A DNA stretch of 64,000 nucleotides, taken from contig CM043961.1 in NCBI GenBank assembly GCA_014529385.2, positions 12,866,978 through 12,930,977 on the forward strand, given 5' to 3'. Origin of the DNA: Adiantum capillus-veneris. Lineage: Eukaryota; Streptophyta; Polypodiopsida; Polypodiales; Pteridaceae. The notes beneath the pieces were generated by a model. It was not told the origin of the DNA. It saw nothing but the letters and a program-made list of their open reading frames with translations, and did not search any database. Position numbers and translations under genes: made by a program. Positions 22,001 through 30,904 of this stretch are shown here, in pieces. The first letter of the stretch is position 1; every line of letters begins with the position of its first letter.

Positions 22001-24690
22001 GCAACTTGTTGCGAAGGAAACACTCTCCGTAGGCACTTCTTTGTGATGGAACTCAACTTCTCGGTCTTGGCGACATCCGGTACACTTGGGGCAGCCATGG
22101 GCATCACCGTCGGCGTGTTCTCCGTGGCTGAAATCTGCAGCAGCACCTCCTTGTCACTAGGGCTGGGTTTTTCTTGTGTCTGAGAGTGAGAGAGGGCTTG
22201 CTTTTATAGCTCCTAGCAGCTGGTGGGAATAGGGTGGTCTTGCCGAGATAAGAAGAGAGCGGGGGGGTGCCTAGGGCTAGAGAGAGAGGATATCTTTTTT
22301 TTTTCTCTTGCTAAAAAGAGAGAGAAAGGGGATGCTTGGATTTTGTTGCTTTATTTATCTGTGGTTGCCCACTTGTTAAGTAGGTGGCTAAGGGAAATGA
22401 TATGAACCTGCTAAAAACTCAGTAAGCCCTTATAAGCTGAAAACAATGCTTACACTCACAACCCAGGCGTCCTTGGATGCAGTCTCATGCACAGATGCAA
22501 TGCTAACATAGACCTCTTTTACGAAAAAGCATCTGCTTTCCTGAAAAGCAACCCGCTTTCTCAGAAAGCAACAATGTTTCCTCAAAGTTTCCTCTGACTT
22601 CTTTTCATCAAGTGCTTGCTCATTTCTTGTGCGCAATTCTAACCCAGTTCGGAATTTCCTTGTGAATATGGAATATTCCCTTTTTGATGCTCCCGTCACC
22701 ACCTTGTGACGCATCAAGAATACCCATCACCTAGTCCTTTCTCACCGAACTTACGGTACAATCTCCTTCGCGGTGCTCTATGTCACCCATCCTATGACGT
22801 ATCAGAGATGTCCGCTCTTGGATGGTCGAATACTTCTTCCCGATGCTTCCTGTCACCCATGCAATGTGACATGTCAGTAGTACCCATTCTTGGTGGCGCT
22901 ACATATATCCCCGCTCACAGTGCTCCCGTCACTACTTTGAATGACGCACTAGAAATAGCTATACTCGGATGTCTCAGAAAAACCCTCTCAATTATAATTC
23001 CAATAATTCATTTAGAAGCAAGAAAACCCTTTTACTTATATATCCAATAATTCATTTAGAATTATATTTCTTTTAGATAAAGCCAATTTAGCAACACAAG
23101 GTAACAAGGATTTTGATTGTGTGATTGCTCGATTCCATCAGATCTCTAAATCCCATTGCATCTAACAGCCATAATACTTAAGGGATAATGTGATTGAGCG
23201 AGCTTGTAAATGGTTACATGTGGACATCTGGGCAGTTTCTTGGTTTCATCAAGGGATATATATCCTATAGTTATTACGCTATCTGTTGCTGTCTATGCTT
23301 ATTCTATGTATTGAAAATGATGATGGCATGTAGCATGACCCTTAGTATACATCTCTTGGTCATGCATTTATTGAAATCTATGCTCAACAACGTCTATCAT
23401 GCGACATTTTTTTAAAGCTAGAACTGGGATTGACAGTAGTTCGCTAATCTGGGTTTTAAGCATTTATATGTGCAGACAATCTTGATCATGCACATGACCT
23501 ATACTCAGGTTTGCACACCTGCTGAGTCATGTATGTGCTATGTTGAACTGAAACCTTATTTGTTTCAGGTTCAACACTTTCTACTTTTGGATCTTTTGAG
23601 TCCAATTTGTATACTCGATGGGCAGACCTGGACTTGTCATTGGAGTTACCAGACAGGAGCACCTTGCTACAGCCCATCAGCAAGAAAGTGAAAGTGAAAA
23701 TTCTAAATGCCTTGTCAAAGACACTGGCAAGAAAAGGTTTTTTTCTACTTCCTCCTAACTTAATAGTTTTCTAGGAGTGTTTTCTCAAGTCATGCTTGTT
23801 TTCAGTTTATATGGAGGGAGTTTCTTCGATTAAGTAGAGGGGCTAGTGAGGAGGTCACAAAATTGTTTGTCTGATTAGATAAGACTTTTATGCATGTCGC
23901 TTGTGGACGCAGGTGAAGCCCGTAAAGTGCAGTTTATTCCATATGCGCGTGTGCCACTTATCACTTTTGAGGACTCGCAACACAGTATCTCTTGTGATGT
24001 TTCTGTTGACAATGATACTGCTATTGTAAAGTCCCGGATGTTGCGATGGTTATGTGAAGTCGATTCAAGATGCCGTGACTTGATTTTCCTGGTAGATCAT
24101 TAGTTGCCTTCAAAAATGGAGCTGTTTTTTCAATGAAGATTTGCAGCAGGCATTGTGTTATGCCAAATGAACTCTTTGTCTTTGTTTGTAGGTTAAGTTT
24201 TGGGCAAAGGCTCATGACATCAATGATCCAAAACTGGGGACTCTCAATTCATTCGCACTTTGCCTTCTTGTCATTTTTCATCTTCAAGTGAGTTGTGTAA
24301 CAAAAGCAGGAGCAAATTTGAATGTGTGCTCTACGCTCAAGGATCAGGCTTGATATAGGCTGGCCTCTTACATTGCTGTATATTGTAATTCTGTGTCTAG
24401 ACGCGCTCTCCACCAGTGCTACCCCCATTAAGCTCTGTGCTAAATGAAGACACTGGAAAACAACTAAAAGGTAAGACTCTGGCAGGCAACCATTTCCTTT
24501 GAGTTTTGTGTACGCAGCAAGTAAGCAAGTTAAGTTCTCCACTTTCTTGCACTTTTTTACAGGCTGTGCGAATCTTACAGAGGAGGTTTCAAAAGATTGC
24601 TGGGAGAAGATTCAACCGTTCATTGGGAATAAATTTGGGGCTCAAAACAAAAGCTCTGTGGCGGAACTTTTTACCACGTTCATCAATCAA
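9167..24690 (+). CDS. HESO1-like terminal nucleotidyltransferase (PAP/TUTase family), 3' end not found
   Basis: Product resembles plant HESO1/URT1-type non-canonical poly(A)/poly(U) polymerases, which add uridines to the 3' ends of small RNAs or mRNA fragments. Coding exons: 9167-9263, 9335-9571, 23569-23736, 23913-24091, 24192-24287, 24401-24470 and 24563-24690 (975 nt, 325 codons, phases consistent at every junction). The helical N-terminal region (LKELLRELQPKNEDHLARLN) precedes the nucleotidyltransferase core in exon 3: FGSFESNLYTRWADLDLSLE, giving the GS motif and the metal-binding D-x-D. The third acidic residue probably lies in SCDVSVDN in exon 4. The PAP/25A-associated region follows (VKFWAKAHDIND, GTLNSFALCLLV, SPPVLPPLSS). 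All introns are GT-AG except the second, which is GC-AG and about 14 kb. The start is the first ATG in the open exon; an upstream non-coding exon is possible. The last visible exon ends at a donor (CAA|GTAAAA); the expected C-terminal exons are not identified, so the locus may be truncated by repeats or continue past another large intron. Family assignment is firm; HESO1 versus URT1 is less so. Confidence 0.85.
9674..10283. repeat. Direct repeat, upstream copy (about 610 bp)
   Basis: Nearly identical to 12752-13348. Both copies run from AGATTGGTTCTTGTATTTTT to GTACACCAT and differ by scattered substitutions and small indels, including about 14 extra bases here in the GC-rich part. The repeat contains ordinary flank (to about 10030) plus the GGGGAC-rich left tip of the hAT element that is complete only behind the second copy. 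The Penelope-like element lies exactly between the copies. Confidence 0.85.
10286..11845 (+). pseudogene. Penelope-type reverse transcriptase, frameshifted
   Basis: The protein is split over at least three frames. 10286 to about 10885 holds the N-terminal core (KPVDKNLGVVILPLDWYEKN, the PLE 'KPADKG' region, then YFIPKLHKP and RPICS). A shift near 10888 leads into 10993-11200, with RT motif A (TFDVEALYPSIPIPQGL). A second shift near 11200 leads into the last frame, to 11845. That frame has motif B (TKGTAMGSNFAVVYACLFL), motif C (RYVDDAFGLW, both catalytic aspartates intact), motif D (ILDIEFFEG) and the thumb-like HPTHQKVAFIISELKR...RAKGYP. The order and spelling match Penelope-like RTs rather than LINE, LTR or group II intron RTs. 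Telomerase RT is excluded by the linker. A stop at 11843 ends the last frame. Confidence 0.85.
12611..12653 (+). ncRNA. Type I hammerhead ribozyme
   Basis: All core elements of a self-cleaving hammerhead are present in order. Helix I pairs ACCACCA (12611-12617) with TGGTGGT (12647-12653), 7 of 7 bp. CTGATGA is at 12618-12624. Helix II is GCTC/GAGC closed by TTAA (12625-12636). GAAA is at 12637-12640. A minimal helix III follows (A12640-T12645 and C12641-G12644 around GC), then the cleavage triplet GTT, with predicted scission after T12646. A very short helix III and an open helix I are the form described for hammerheads in Penelope-like elements. No second copy was found upstream, in keeping with a 5'-truncated element. 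Confidence 0.85.
12752..13348. repeat. Direct repeat, downstream copy (about 597 bp)
   Basis: Second copy of 9674-10283. Here the sequence runs on uninterrupted past GTACACCAT into the body of the hAT element, so this is the ancestral arrangement. The upstream copy ends abruptly against the Penelope-like element. Confidence 0.85.
13492..15958 (-). pseudogene. hAT transposase (BED finger, DUF659, hAT dimerisation)
   Basis: Split minus-strand gene. An N-terminal BED-type finger (TWTWWNEV, then CRRCGYERN and HFLHEKGH; about 15958-15700) is followed by a Lys/Ser-rich linker and FRPPKRQATLGDSW...FFYHDHIAFN (to 15345). The DUF659 region starts at about 15240 (SLIVDGWSDTRRRSIHGVVA; IVTDGENSN; CMAHCLNNLLKDIG). 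Later exons cover 14613-14224 and 14180-13492, including the C-terminal dimerisation motif (LSQACTTSCLEQLWSVYAHV). Several intron-like breaks match those of the related copy at 38463-40687. A TAG at about 15029-15031 replaces the tyrosine codon that the related copy has after GVVA, so this copy carries a nonsense change. It would otherwise bind element ends and perform cut-and-paste transposition. Confidence 0.8.
16021..16054. repeat. (GA)n microsatellite in the hAT 5' leader
   Basis: An uninterrupted GA run directly upstream of the transposase start on the minus strand. Confidence 0.9.
16541..18005 (-). mobile_element. LINE fragment (endonuclease C-terminus to early RT)
   Basis: Minus-strand LINE remnant. 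At 18000-17786 the translation contains IILLGDFNARTGN, the GDFN motif of the APE-type endonuclease. At 17201-16689 it contains the RT entry region (YDHDGLVAKHF, WRLSTIVPIFKASDPTKPGNYRTI), continuing through GEGVRAKGQAGFRRGFSTLDHI to the junction with the hAT tip near 16541. The catalytic RT motifs A-C are missing, and frameshifts interrupt the rest. LDHI is reiterated at the junction through three copies of GAATATGATCGAGTG (16545, 16582 and 16604). Confidence 0.7.
18006..19339 (-). mobile_element. Partial/solo LTR (same family as gypsy B LTR)
   Basis: Inverted and diverged copy of the LTR at 43105-44610. Shared blocks include TAATTGATTTATTTACGAG-like sequence at the start, a GATGTGCACACAACT segment, a GTGCCAAGTGGCACACTTA block, GGGGCTGAAAACAGAGAA-like sequence, and the CAATAAAGATATTCTC region. 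Read on the minus strand it begins TGTAACAATG at 19339. The far end is truncated in a GA tract near 18006-18028, where it meets the LINE fragment. No internal protein region accompanies it. Confidence 0.7.
19500..21141 (+). pseudogene. LTR-retrotransposon gag-like remnant
   Basis: A relic internal region. 19502-19693 is open (MADDDFHVPIPFRLYIDKLP) without a recognisable domain. 19812-20258 begins MAKSQDGKNSIPPND and has a heptad-like stretch (LKEQMAALSTSLTSIHTRLEQMQ) typical of plant Ty3/gypsy Gag N-termini. Further fragments at about 20640-20860 (VNDNFSNLKIPILTFNGTKDK) and 20791-21141 keep a Gag-like flavour but are frameshifted. No protease, RT or integrase is present. It could be a large non-autonomous LTR element. 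Confidence 0.45.
21330..21679 (+). promoter_or_regulatory. LTR-like promoter segment with TATA box
   Basis: The stretch after the gag-like remnant contains CTATATAAGGAG at about 21532, with a terminal GTTACA at about 21679. A TATA box 100-150 bp before a ...CA end is typical of an LTR U3/R region. The left boundary and a matching partner LTR were not found. Confidence 0.35.
21680..22450 (-). promoter_or_regulatory. Reverse-oriented LTR-like sequence with TATA box
   Basis: On the minus strand a GGAGCTATAAAAGC TATA-like box (about 22201-22214) is followed by a leader containing CTGTTTTCAGCCC, a block also present in the LTRs at 18006-19339 and 43105-44610. The plus-strand start TGAAACCC (21683) resembles the edge of the solo LTR at 36585. 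It is probably LTR debris; termini are not defined. Confidence 0.3.
22686..22975. repeat. Four imperfect about 75-bp tandem repeats
   Basis: Each unit starts with a variant of GATGCTCCCGTCAC and contains a TGACGCATCA-like segment followed by a CCCAT..CTTGG block. Copies start near 22686, 22774, 22844 and 22919 and are strongly diverged. Such repeats often lie in U3 regions of LTRs; here the host element is unclear. Confidence 0.5.
23040..23568. other. Remaining intron DNA before exon 3
   Basis: No supported feature other than the 3' splice site. It is probably original intron sequence, being unique-looking and pyrimidine-rich near the acceptor. Confidence 0.4.
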
Positions 24691-25007
24691 GTAAAACCTT
24701 CATCGAGTTTGATACACTAGATTGCTTTAGAATGTGTAAACACTGCATGTACACATGACATGCATGCTTCATTGTAACGGCTTAAGGAGGTCTTCATTGG
24801 CTTAAGCAGGCTTCTCCAAGGCAGCGAAGAGGTGTAGATACTCTTTTCTTCAGACATGGACGATCTTTAGTTCTTTTCAGTCTGGACCATGGTCACATCA
24901 CATTGCACTACACACCTCCACAGTGGTTCATTTTGCATTCTTCATACAGGCCACCTTGATGTATACATAGCCCTCACATTGTAACCCCCGTCTTGTACAT
25001 CCTCCAG

Positions 25008-25124
25008 GTGATGGGCCTTTTGAGTAGTGAGAAGTGGCAGCGGAAGATGGACAGATTTGGCTGTAAACAGCGGCAACAGGTGTACAATCCCTTAGATCTG
25101 ATGGTGGACAGCAACAACCTTTGA
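25008..25124 (+). other. Candidate terminal exon of the HESO1-like gene (doubtful)
   Basis: After CATCCTCCAG a phase-0 frame of 38 codons begins VMGLLSSEKWQRKMDRFG and ends in TGA at 25122-25124. It is phase-compatible with the last certain exon (ending 24690) but shows no clear similarity to the family C-terminus. It also lies within what may be a minus-strand LTR leader (TATA-like CCCTATATAGGG at 25384-25395). It could equally be chance. Confidence 0.2.
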
Positions 25125-25129
25125 ATGTG

Positions 25130-25740
25130 GAACCTGCAAGAGCAACCCCATCGCGGTGATCTCCTAGATATGCAATGTATGCGAAGAGGGAGAGTCGCCT
25201 AGGGCAAGAGAGGGCATAGAAGGAGAGAGATCCAACAAAAATGCAAAGGCAGACAGAGGGGGATGGCGATCTAGCAAAAACGCTAGAGGGAGAAATTGTT
25301 GAAGGAGAGAAAATGCTAGGGGGAGAGAGCCCTAAACGTTGGCAAGCTTTGATCAATGTGGATGAAGTACAAGGGGGTGGGGTCCCTATATAGGGACTCC
25401 CAGATTTGCCTTGCTATCATCCAACAAATAAATAACCCCACAACTTTAAAATAGGGAAATAACCTGCTATAGGTGGAATCTAGTGGTACTAGCATGGGGC
25501 AACCAAGAGGCACACTATATGACACTGCAAGCAATACAAGGTGGACAAAACAATGGCTGGAATAGGCCGATAATGAGCAAACTACCTCACATAGGCCGGG
25601 CACAGCCACAAAACAACCCTCACTCCCTATGACCAGCCCCTGGGAGAAACCAAGGCACTGGTAGCTCCTCTAGGTTGAGCCGGAGGGGTGACAAACTCTA
25701 ACATGAGCATCTCTAGATGTCTTTTTGTTCATAGTATAAA
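25130..25740 (-). other. LTR-like non-coding sequence
   Basis: CCCTATATAGGG at 25384-25395 is a palindromic TATA-like box. The minus-strand side downstream has CT-rich leader sequence (complement of AGAGGGAGAGTCG and similar runs). No gene is supported. Confidence 0.3.
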
Positions 25741-25745
25741 GCCAC

Positions 25746-25747
<2 letters not shown>

Positions 25748-25831
<84 letters not shown>
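25748..25831. repeat. Compound (GT)n(GA)n microsatellite
   Basis: About 15 GT units pass directly into about 27 GA units. The long open frames here (CVCV..., RERE...) are repeat artefacts. Confidence 0.95.
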
Positions 25832-25833
<2 letters not shown>

Positions 25834-26410
25834 GTCGCTAACCCTAACCCTAGCGAGCCTCAGCCATCCCCGTGCCCTCACGCTACGCTTCATGCAACCT
25901 CTACCAATATACCCGCGGGCCGCCACATCCTCGCTTGCGTATGCCACTGTTCTAACTAGCATTATCGACCTCCGTCCAACCAGCGTTGTCCGTTGCTTGC
26001 CTGGCCTGTGCCGTTGCTACTCCCCTCTACTACATGTTGTTATGTCCCACTCACGAGAGAGGGGATCCCCGTGGGGATGGGCATCCGGTGTCCGGGCGGA
26101 TGTAGTGTGAACCCGGCCAGTGTGGTCGGCCACTATTATAAAAGGGAGGCCAAGACCTCATTTGTAGTTATCGACCCCCACCGGTAGTGTGTCAATGGTT
26201 AGCCCGTGAGGCTAGGAGTGCGCGAGGTCACCTCGAGGAGGTGATGCCGGGTGGTATGGGACGCTTGGTCTTACAAGTGCATGCCTATGTCCTCGGACAT
26301 TGGCCCTAGCACGTGGGTGCTACCGGATGTTGGCTATGGCCGGGTGGTTTTTCCGACGCGTCTATAGGCGGTCCGTGTAACCGGGAGATCCTCTCCGCGT
26401 GTTCGTTTCA
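25832..26410 (+). mobile_element. 3' part of an LTR (orphan 5' LTR)
   Basis: The sequence ends ...GTTCGTTTCA directly before a primer-binding site and contains a TATA-like CTATTATAAAAGGGA at about 26130-26145. This is the layout of a 5' LTR on the plus strand. The left boundary is not resolved because of the adjoining microsatellite. Behind the primer-binding site only a short open stretch remains before simple repeats, so the internal region is lost or diverged. Confidence 0.55.
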
Positions 26411-26423
26411 TGGTATCAGAGCC
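26411..26423 (+). promoter_or_regulatory. Primer-binding site (initiator-Met tRNA type)
   Basis: TGGTATCAGAGCC directly follows the LTR end CA. It is complementary to the 3' end of plant initiator methionine tRNA, the usual primer of plant LTR retrotransposons. Confidence 0.85.
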
Positions 26424-26731
26424 GGCTTGGCTACAGGAAGGACCATGTGCACACCGATGGATCGGTTTGAGTCAGATAACCTTGGTTTAGTCTAATTTTT
26501 AATGACTACTTGCTGAAATTGTTTGTTTTTCTTCTCGTAAGCATATGTATAGGTGAAAATTAATGCTCTGTATCGAAAATCAGAAAATTAACAGGTGGTA
26601 ATGCTGAAAATTAGAGGCTTTTTATTGATTTTACTGATTTTCGATGAAAATCAGTGAATTATCTATTGATTTACTAATTTTGCAGTAAAATTCAGCATAC
26701 AATACCTTTTAAAATCTCTCTCTGTGCGAAG

Positions 26732-26813
26732 CGGGGGGGGGGGGGAGAGAGAGAGAGAGAGAGCATTGGCTCTCCTTCTCCATTGCCTCCAGTGTGGAGC
26801 AAAGAGAGTCCCT

Positions 26814-26873
<60 letters not shown>

Positions 26874-26878
26874 AAGAA
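26732..26878. repeat. Poly(G) and (GA)n tracts around a 50-bp core (copy 1)
   Basis: About 14 G residues and a GA run to about 26763 are followed by a core starting GCATTGGCTCTCCTTCTCC and ending GAGTCCCTCTG, then a longer GA run to 26868 that decays into GAAA units. The core recurs at 27273-27323. Confidence 0.85.
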
Positions 26879-27207
26879 AGATTTTTAACGTCTATATCAG
26901 GCCGAAATCGGCCTATGAGACAAATCAAATGTACATGGTGTGTATGTCATCCGTCTATCGGAAAGACAAATGAAACAAAACTGAACTGAATGTAGGTAGT
27001 GGAGTATCTGAGGAGGGATGGAGCTCTATCTCTAGGGGTATATGCATGTCTATATGCTCAAGGTAGTACAATCATGAGAATGCATCAAGCTATCTAGCTC
27101 CATCCTGTACTAATGGGGGGATGTAAGATGTGGTACATGGGCGGGTCTGGTGCCAAGGCTACCCGGATGAAAGCTGTCGGGTCGGCCCTCATCTGAGCCA
27201 CTCGCTC

Positions 27208-27210
<3 letters not shown>

Positions 27211-27273
<63 letters not shown>

Positions 27274-27320
27274 ATTGGCTCTCCTTCTCCATTGCCTCGA
27301 GTGTGGAGCAAAGAGAGTCC

Positions 27321-27406
<86 letters not shown>
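27211..27406. repeat. (GA)n, 50-bp core (copy 2), (GT)n(GA)n
   Basis: A GA run of about 60 bp, the same core as at 26764-26814 with one or two changes, then about 14 GT units and about 28 GA units. It lies immediately beyond the 3' end of the minus-strand LINE. Confidence 0.9.
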
Positions 27407-27409
<3 letters not shown>

Positions 27410-27427
27410 ATTTGATTTGATTTGGTA

Positions 27428-30400
27428 TCAACGTCCGCGGGGGGCCATAAATGACCCATGGGACCTCAAAGTGATACATAGTCTCCCCTCACGGGGGTGT
27501 AAGGTGTGGTGTGTGTTATTCTCTTTTTGTGTTCCTATGAGTGTCTTTTGATGCTCAAGTATGCGGGTGAGGTATGTTCCGAGAGCTGTAGGGGAGGGGT
27601 CTGTCTTGGATAATAGGTCCGCAAAGGTAGAACAACCGCTTAGAAGTGGTTGAAAATTAGCCCGGATGTGAGCGTATTCTGGGCATTCCAATGTCACATG
27701 TGCTTCATCTTCAAGAGCTTGCATTGTACATGATGTGCATATCCGTTTAGAAGCATCAATTTTCAGCCAGCCCTCTGTTTCTATTTTGAGCATATGTGAC
27801 CTTGTGCGCATCAAAGAGATGGCTCTTCGTGCCATGTGGGGCATGGGTGTTCGTATGTGGGCCTGGGCTTCCATTGGGTTTGTGCTATAGCCTTCCCAAT
27901 ACTTTGTGTTGACATGCTTGCAATAGTATTCAAATTTCGAGCGGTGTTGCGTTGTCTTCCACTTGGTGTGGAGGCTATTTAGTAATGCAATGTCAAAATT
28001 CAGCATGTGTTCTCCCTCCTTGCCCTCCTCAATAAGCATGTCCACATATGCCTCTACATTCCATTTAGCGAACCATTTCTTAATGTCTTGTATGAGGCTC
28101 GATGACAGAAATTTGCTTTTTTTTTTCTTTTGTGGGGCACATCCCGTTTCCCATGCAATGTGGGGGATTCGAGTAGTAGGCATCGCTTTGACCTTCATGA
28201 TATACGTGTACATTTTTTGCAATGCTTTCATTTCTAGTGGTCTCTTGCCTGTCTCCAAGAGTAGCACGGAGTATGGTGTCGTCTTTTTGACCCCCATGTG
28301 TCGACATAGAAACTTTTTCTGAATTTTTTCAATTTCATTCCATGTGTGGGCTGAAATGCTTGCTCCCCAGATTTCCACTCCGTAGAGGATGGCTTGCACC
28401 ACGCATGTCTCAAAAATGGTCGCTTTTATCTCCCATCTTTTTATGCTCCTTTGTGTGCACATGTTTTCAAATTGATAGTACTTGGCATGGCCGATGTCAA
28501 TTCTATTATGTGCGCATTGTCCCCAAGCATAGTTGCACGGGATGTCAATCCCCAAGTACTTGAAACTGTCGACTTTCTCAATTTGTTTCCCTTGATACAT
28601 GAGGGGGGCGTTGATATCCATCTTACGAGTCTTTACAATCATGAACTTTGTTTTGTCTGCATTGATTGATAGACCCACATTTTCACAAAAAGCATGTAAC
28701 GCATCGACCAATTTTTGTAGAGCTGTAATGTCATGGGTGAAAAGAGCCACATCGTGTGCATAGATGAGCATGAGAAGTGTAAGCATCCCGATGGCTGGTT
28801 CATCTCCTTCTAGTTGAGGGAGGAAGCTTTCTATTTGATCAATGCACAATCCAAAAAGAGTAGGGGAGAGAGGGCATCCTTGTTTGACCCCCATGTTGCT
28901 TGAGAAAGCTTTGGACAGCCCTTTGTGCGTTTTTAGTTGACATATGACTCTGTCATAGAGACGTGCTACCGCACTCCTGAGATGCATCGGTACTTTTATG
29001 CATTCCATCCTTTTCCATATACCCATTCTCGGGACCGTGTCAAAGGCTTTGGTGAAATCTACAAAGCAACAGTATAATGTTTTTCCCTTTAGCCAACTCT
29101 TTTCCATTAATACCCTGAGTGAAACAAGGTGATCAATGGTGCTATGTTTTGGTCGGAAACCTGCTTGTTCTTTTGCTCATTTTCCATTTGTCTCCGCCCA
29201 TGTGCTTATGCTTTGTTCTAAGATGCTTCCTAAAAGCTTTGCCATGCAAGATCCTACCATAATGGTACGGTAGTTGGTAGGCTGATTTACATCCCCTTTT
29301 TTGTAAAGTGCTTTGATCTAGTTCTTTTGCCAATCCTCGGGTAGCCCTTGAACAATGGCTTGGTTTAGCATTCTATGTATCCACTCTTTGGCTCTCATAC
29401 CTGACCATTTAAGCATTTCTGAGTTCAAGTGTAGTATGTCCGGAGCTTTCCCATTTGCAAGTTTCTATATGCCTTTTTTAACCGTTTCGAAATCAAAGTG
29501 GTCTTGGGCATGGAGATCGGTTTGCATGTGTGGCATTTCTTCCGCATTATTATGCACATATAGTTGTTCCACATACATGTACATGTCATCTGAGCTTATG
29601 TCCCCCATAATGTCATGTCTTCGTTCTTTTATTTTCAGCCATTCCTTTTTGGGGTTTTTCTTGAAGTTGGCTATGGCTTGTGTCTCCATGCATAGCTCAT
29701 AGTTTCTTCTTTTCCTCCTCTTGAGATTTGTGTAGTCTTTTGATAGAGTTTCCCATTCTGTGTTCGTAGTTGACAGTGTCCGCAATTGTTTTTTTGCATA
29801 CTTGCACTCTTCATCAAACCATGGGTTATGCGGTAGCCCTTTAACATGATTTCCTCGCCGATGCGTTTTTCCCATTGTTTGTTCCACGGCGTCACCTAGA
29901 GTTTGTTTGAAAATTGGCCATGTTTGTTCAATGTGTGATGGCATGGGTACATGAGCAAGTGCATTGTCTAGATGTTCTGCATACATTCTTTTCTTGTCCA
30001 CTTGCATTTTGTATGTCCATGATCGGGCATGGGGCTGTTTTTGTGCTTTTTAAGTGGGAACTTGTAGCCATACATGGATTGGGGTGTGGTCCGAATTGGG
30101 TGACCTCTTCCCAATTGTAAAATTACTTACAATATGGGATGCCTCATATGCAATCAATACATAATCAATAACACTCATGCCTTTGTTGGCCGTGTAGCAT
30201 GTGCATTCTCCCGATTTTTCAAACTTACTTGTTCCATTGACGGCGATTAGTTGTAAGGATGTCATCATACTGAGCAATGCAATACCTTGCGGGTTTGTAA
30301 TGAGATCTTTCGAATATCTCTCCCATGTGGGATCTAGTATCTCATTATGTTCAAGCATTGGAGGTGTCATGAGATCCACCATTTGATTTTGCGCATGTGC

Positions 30401-30870
30401 TATGCGAGCATTCATGTCCCCAATAAGCATAATCATCCCTTCTTGTGCATAGGCATGGATATCGGCATACAGATCCTCGAAAGGGTAATTCTTCTCTACA
30501 TTGAAGGCACCATAGAATGGTGACTCTCTATGGGGGATGTAGCACCCGGCAATGAACATAGGTTTAGGTTTTGTGTCAAACTTGATTCATATGTACCGAT
30601 TATGAGCATCTGTCTTGCAAATTGTGATCATTTTTCTGAGTTCCTCTCGGTATATCACCGCGACTCCTCCTTGTCCCCTCATTTTTGTACATGGCATCCG
30701 TAGGGAGTGTGTGACATCCTTCAATGTGTGGTATTCTACATGCATCGTGTTCCCATGTTTCCAATAAAAAGAGAATGTCGGCTTGTGGTAGGACTTCTGT
30801 TAATCCTTCTCCTTTATGCCACGGGAAGCCTCTGCAATTCCAACTTGTCACGTGTAGTTCCGTGAACCCA
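27428..30870 (-). pseudogene. LINE ORF2: APE endonuclease, RT, zinc-binding C-terminus
   Basis: The endonuclease begins MTSWNCRGFPW (about 30851) and shows GDMNARIAH and NSDHTPIHVW, the catalytic GDxN and SDH boxes. Frameshifts occur near 30690, 30045 and 29140. RT motif A is CFVDFTKAFDTV and the following block is GVKQGCPLSPTLFGL. The motif C box reads IYAHDVALF: the first of the two catalytic aspartates is His (codon CAC) at about 28753-28755, so the enzyme should be dead. A 559-codon block (29107-27428) runs to a C-terminal CTSC...DEAHVTLECPEY zinc-binding motif found in many LINE proteins. The product would nick target DNA and prime reverse transcription there. Confidence 0.8.
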
Positions 30871-30904
30871 TGGGTCTCGCATTGTCATTTTGTTTCCTCT
30901 TTTT

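Larger units (their letters stand above)
9572..23568 (+). other. Giant (13,997-bp) GC-AG intron of the HESO1-like gene
   Basis: Exon 2 ends ...TTCAGAG and is followed by GCAAGT, the typical strong GC-type donor context. Exon 3 is preceded by TTTGTTTCAG. Joining the two restores a glycine codon and reads SFRG into STLSTFGSFESN, colinear with the family (RG followed by the FGSF motif). The other introns visible here are 71-176 bp, so this one has been expanded by insertions. It holds a Penelope-like element, a 600-bp duplication, a hAT element, a LINE piece and LTR remnants. Confidence 0.8.

Noticed and set aside
22223-22405. Short plus-strand frame beginning MGIGWSCRDKKRAGG
   Set aside because: It lies on the opposite strand to an LTR-like leader and has low-complexity content.
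25688-27480. Long open frames of alternating Arg-Glu, Ser-Leu or Cys-Val
   Set aside because: They are translations of (GA)n and (GT)n tracts in several frames at once and have no other coding evidence.
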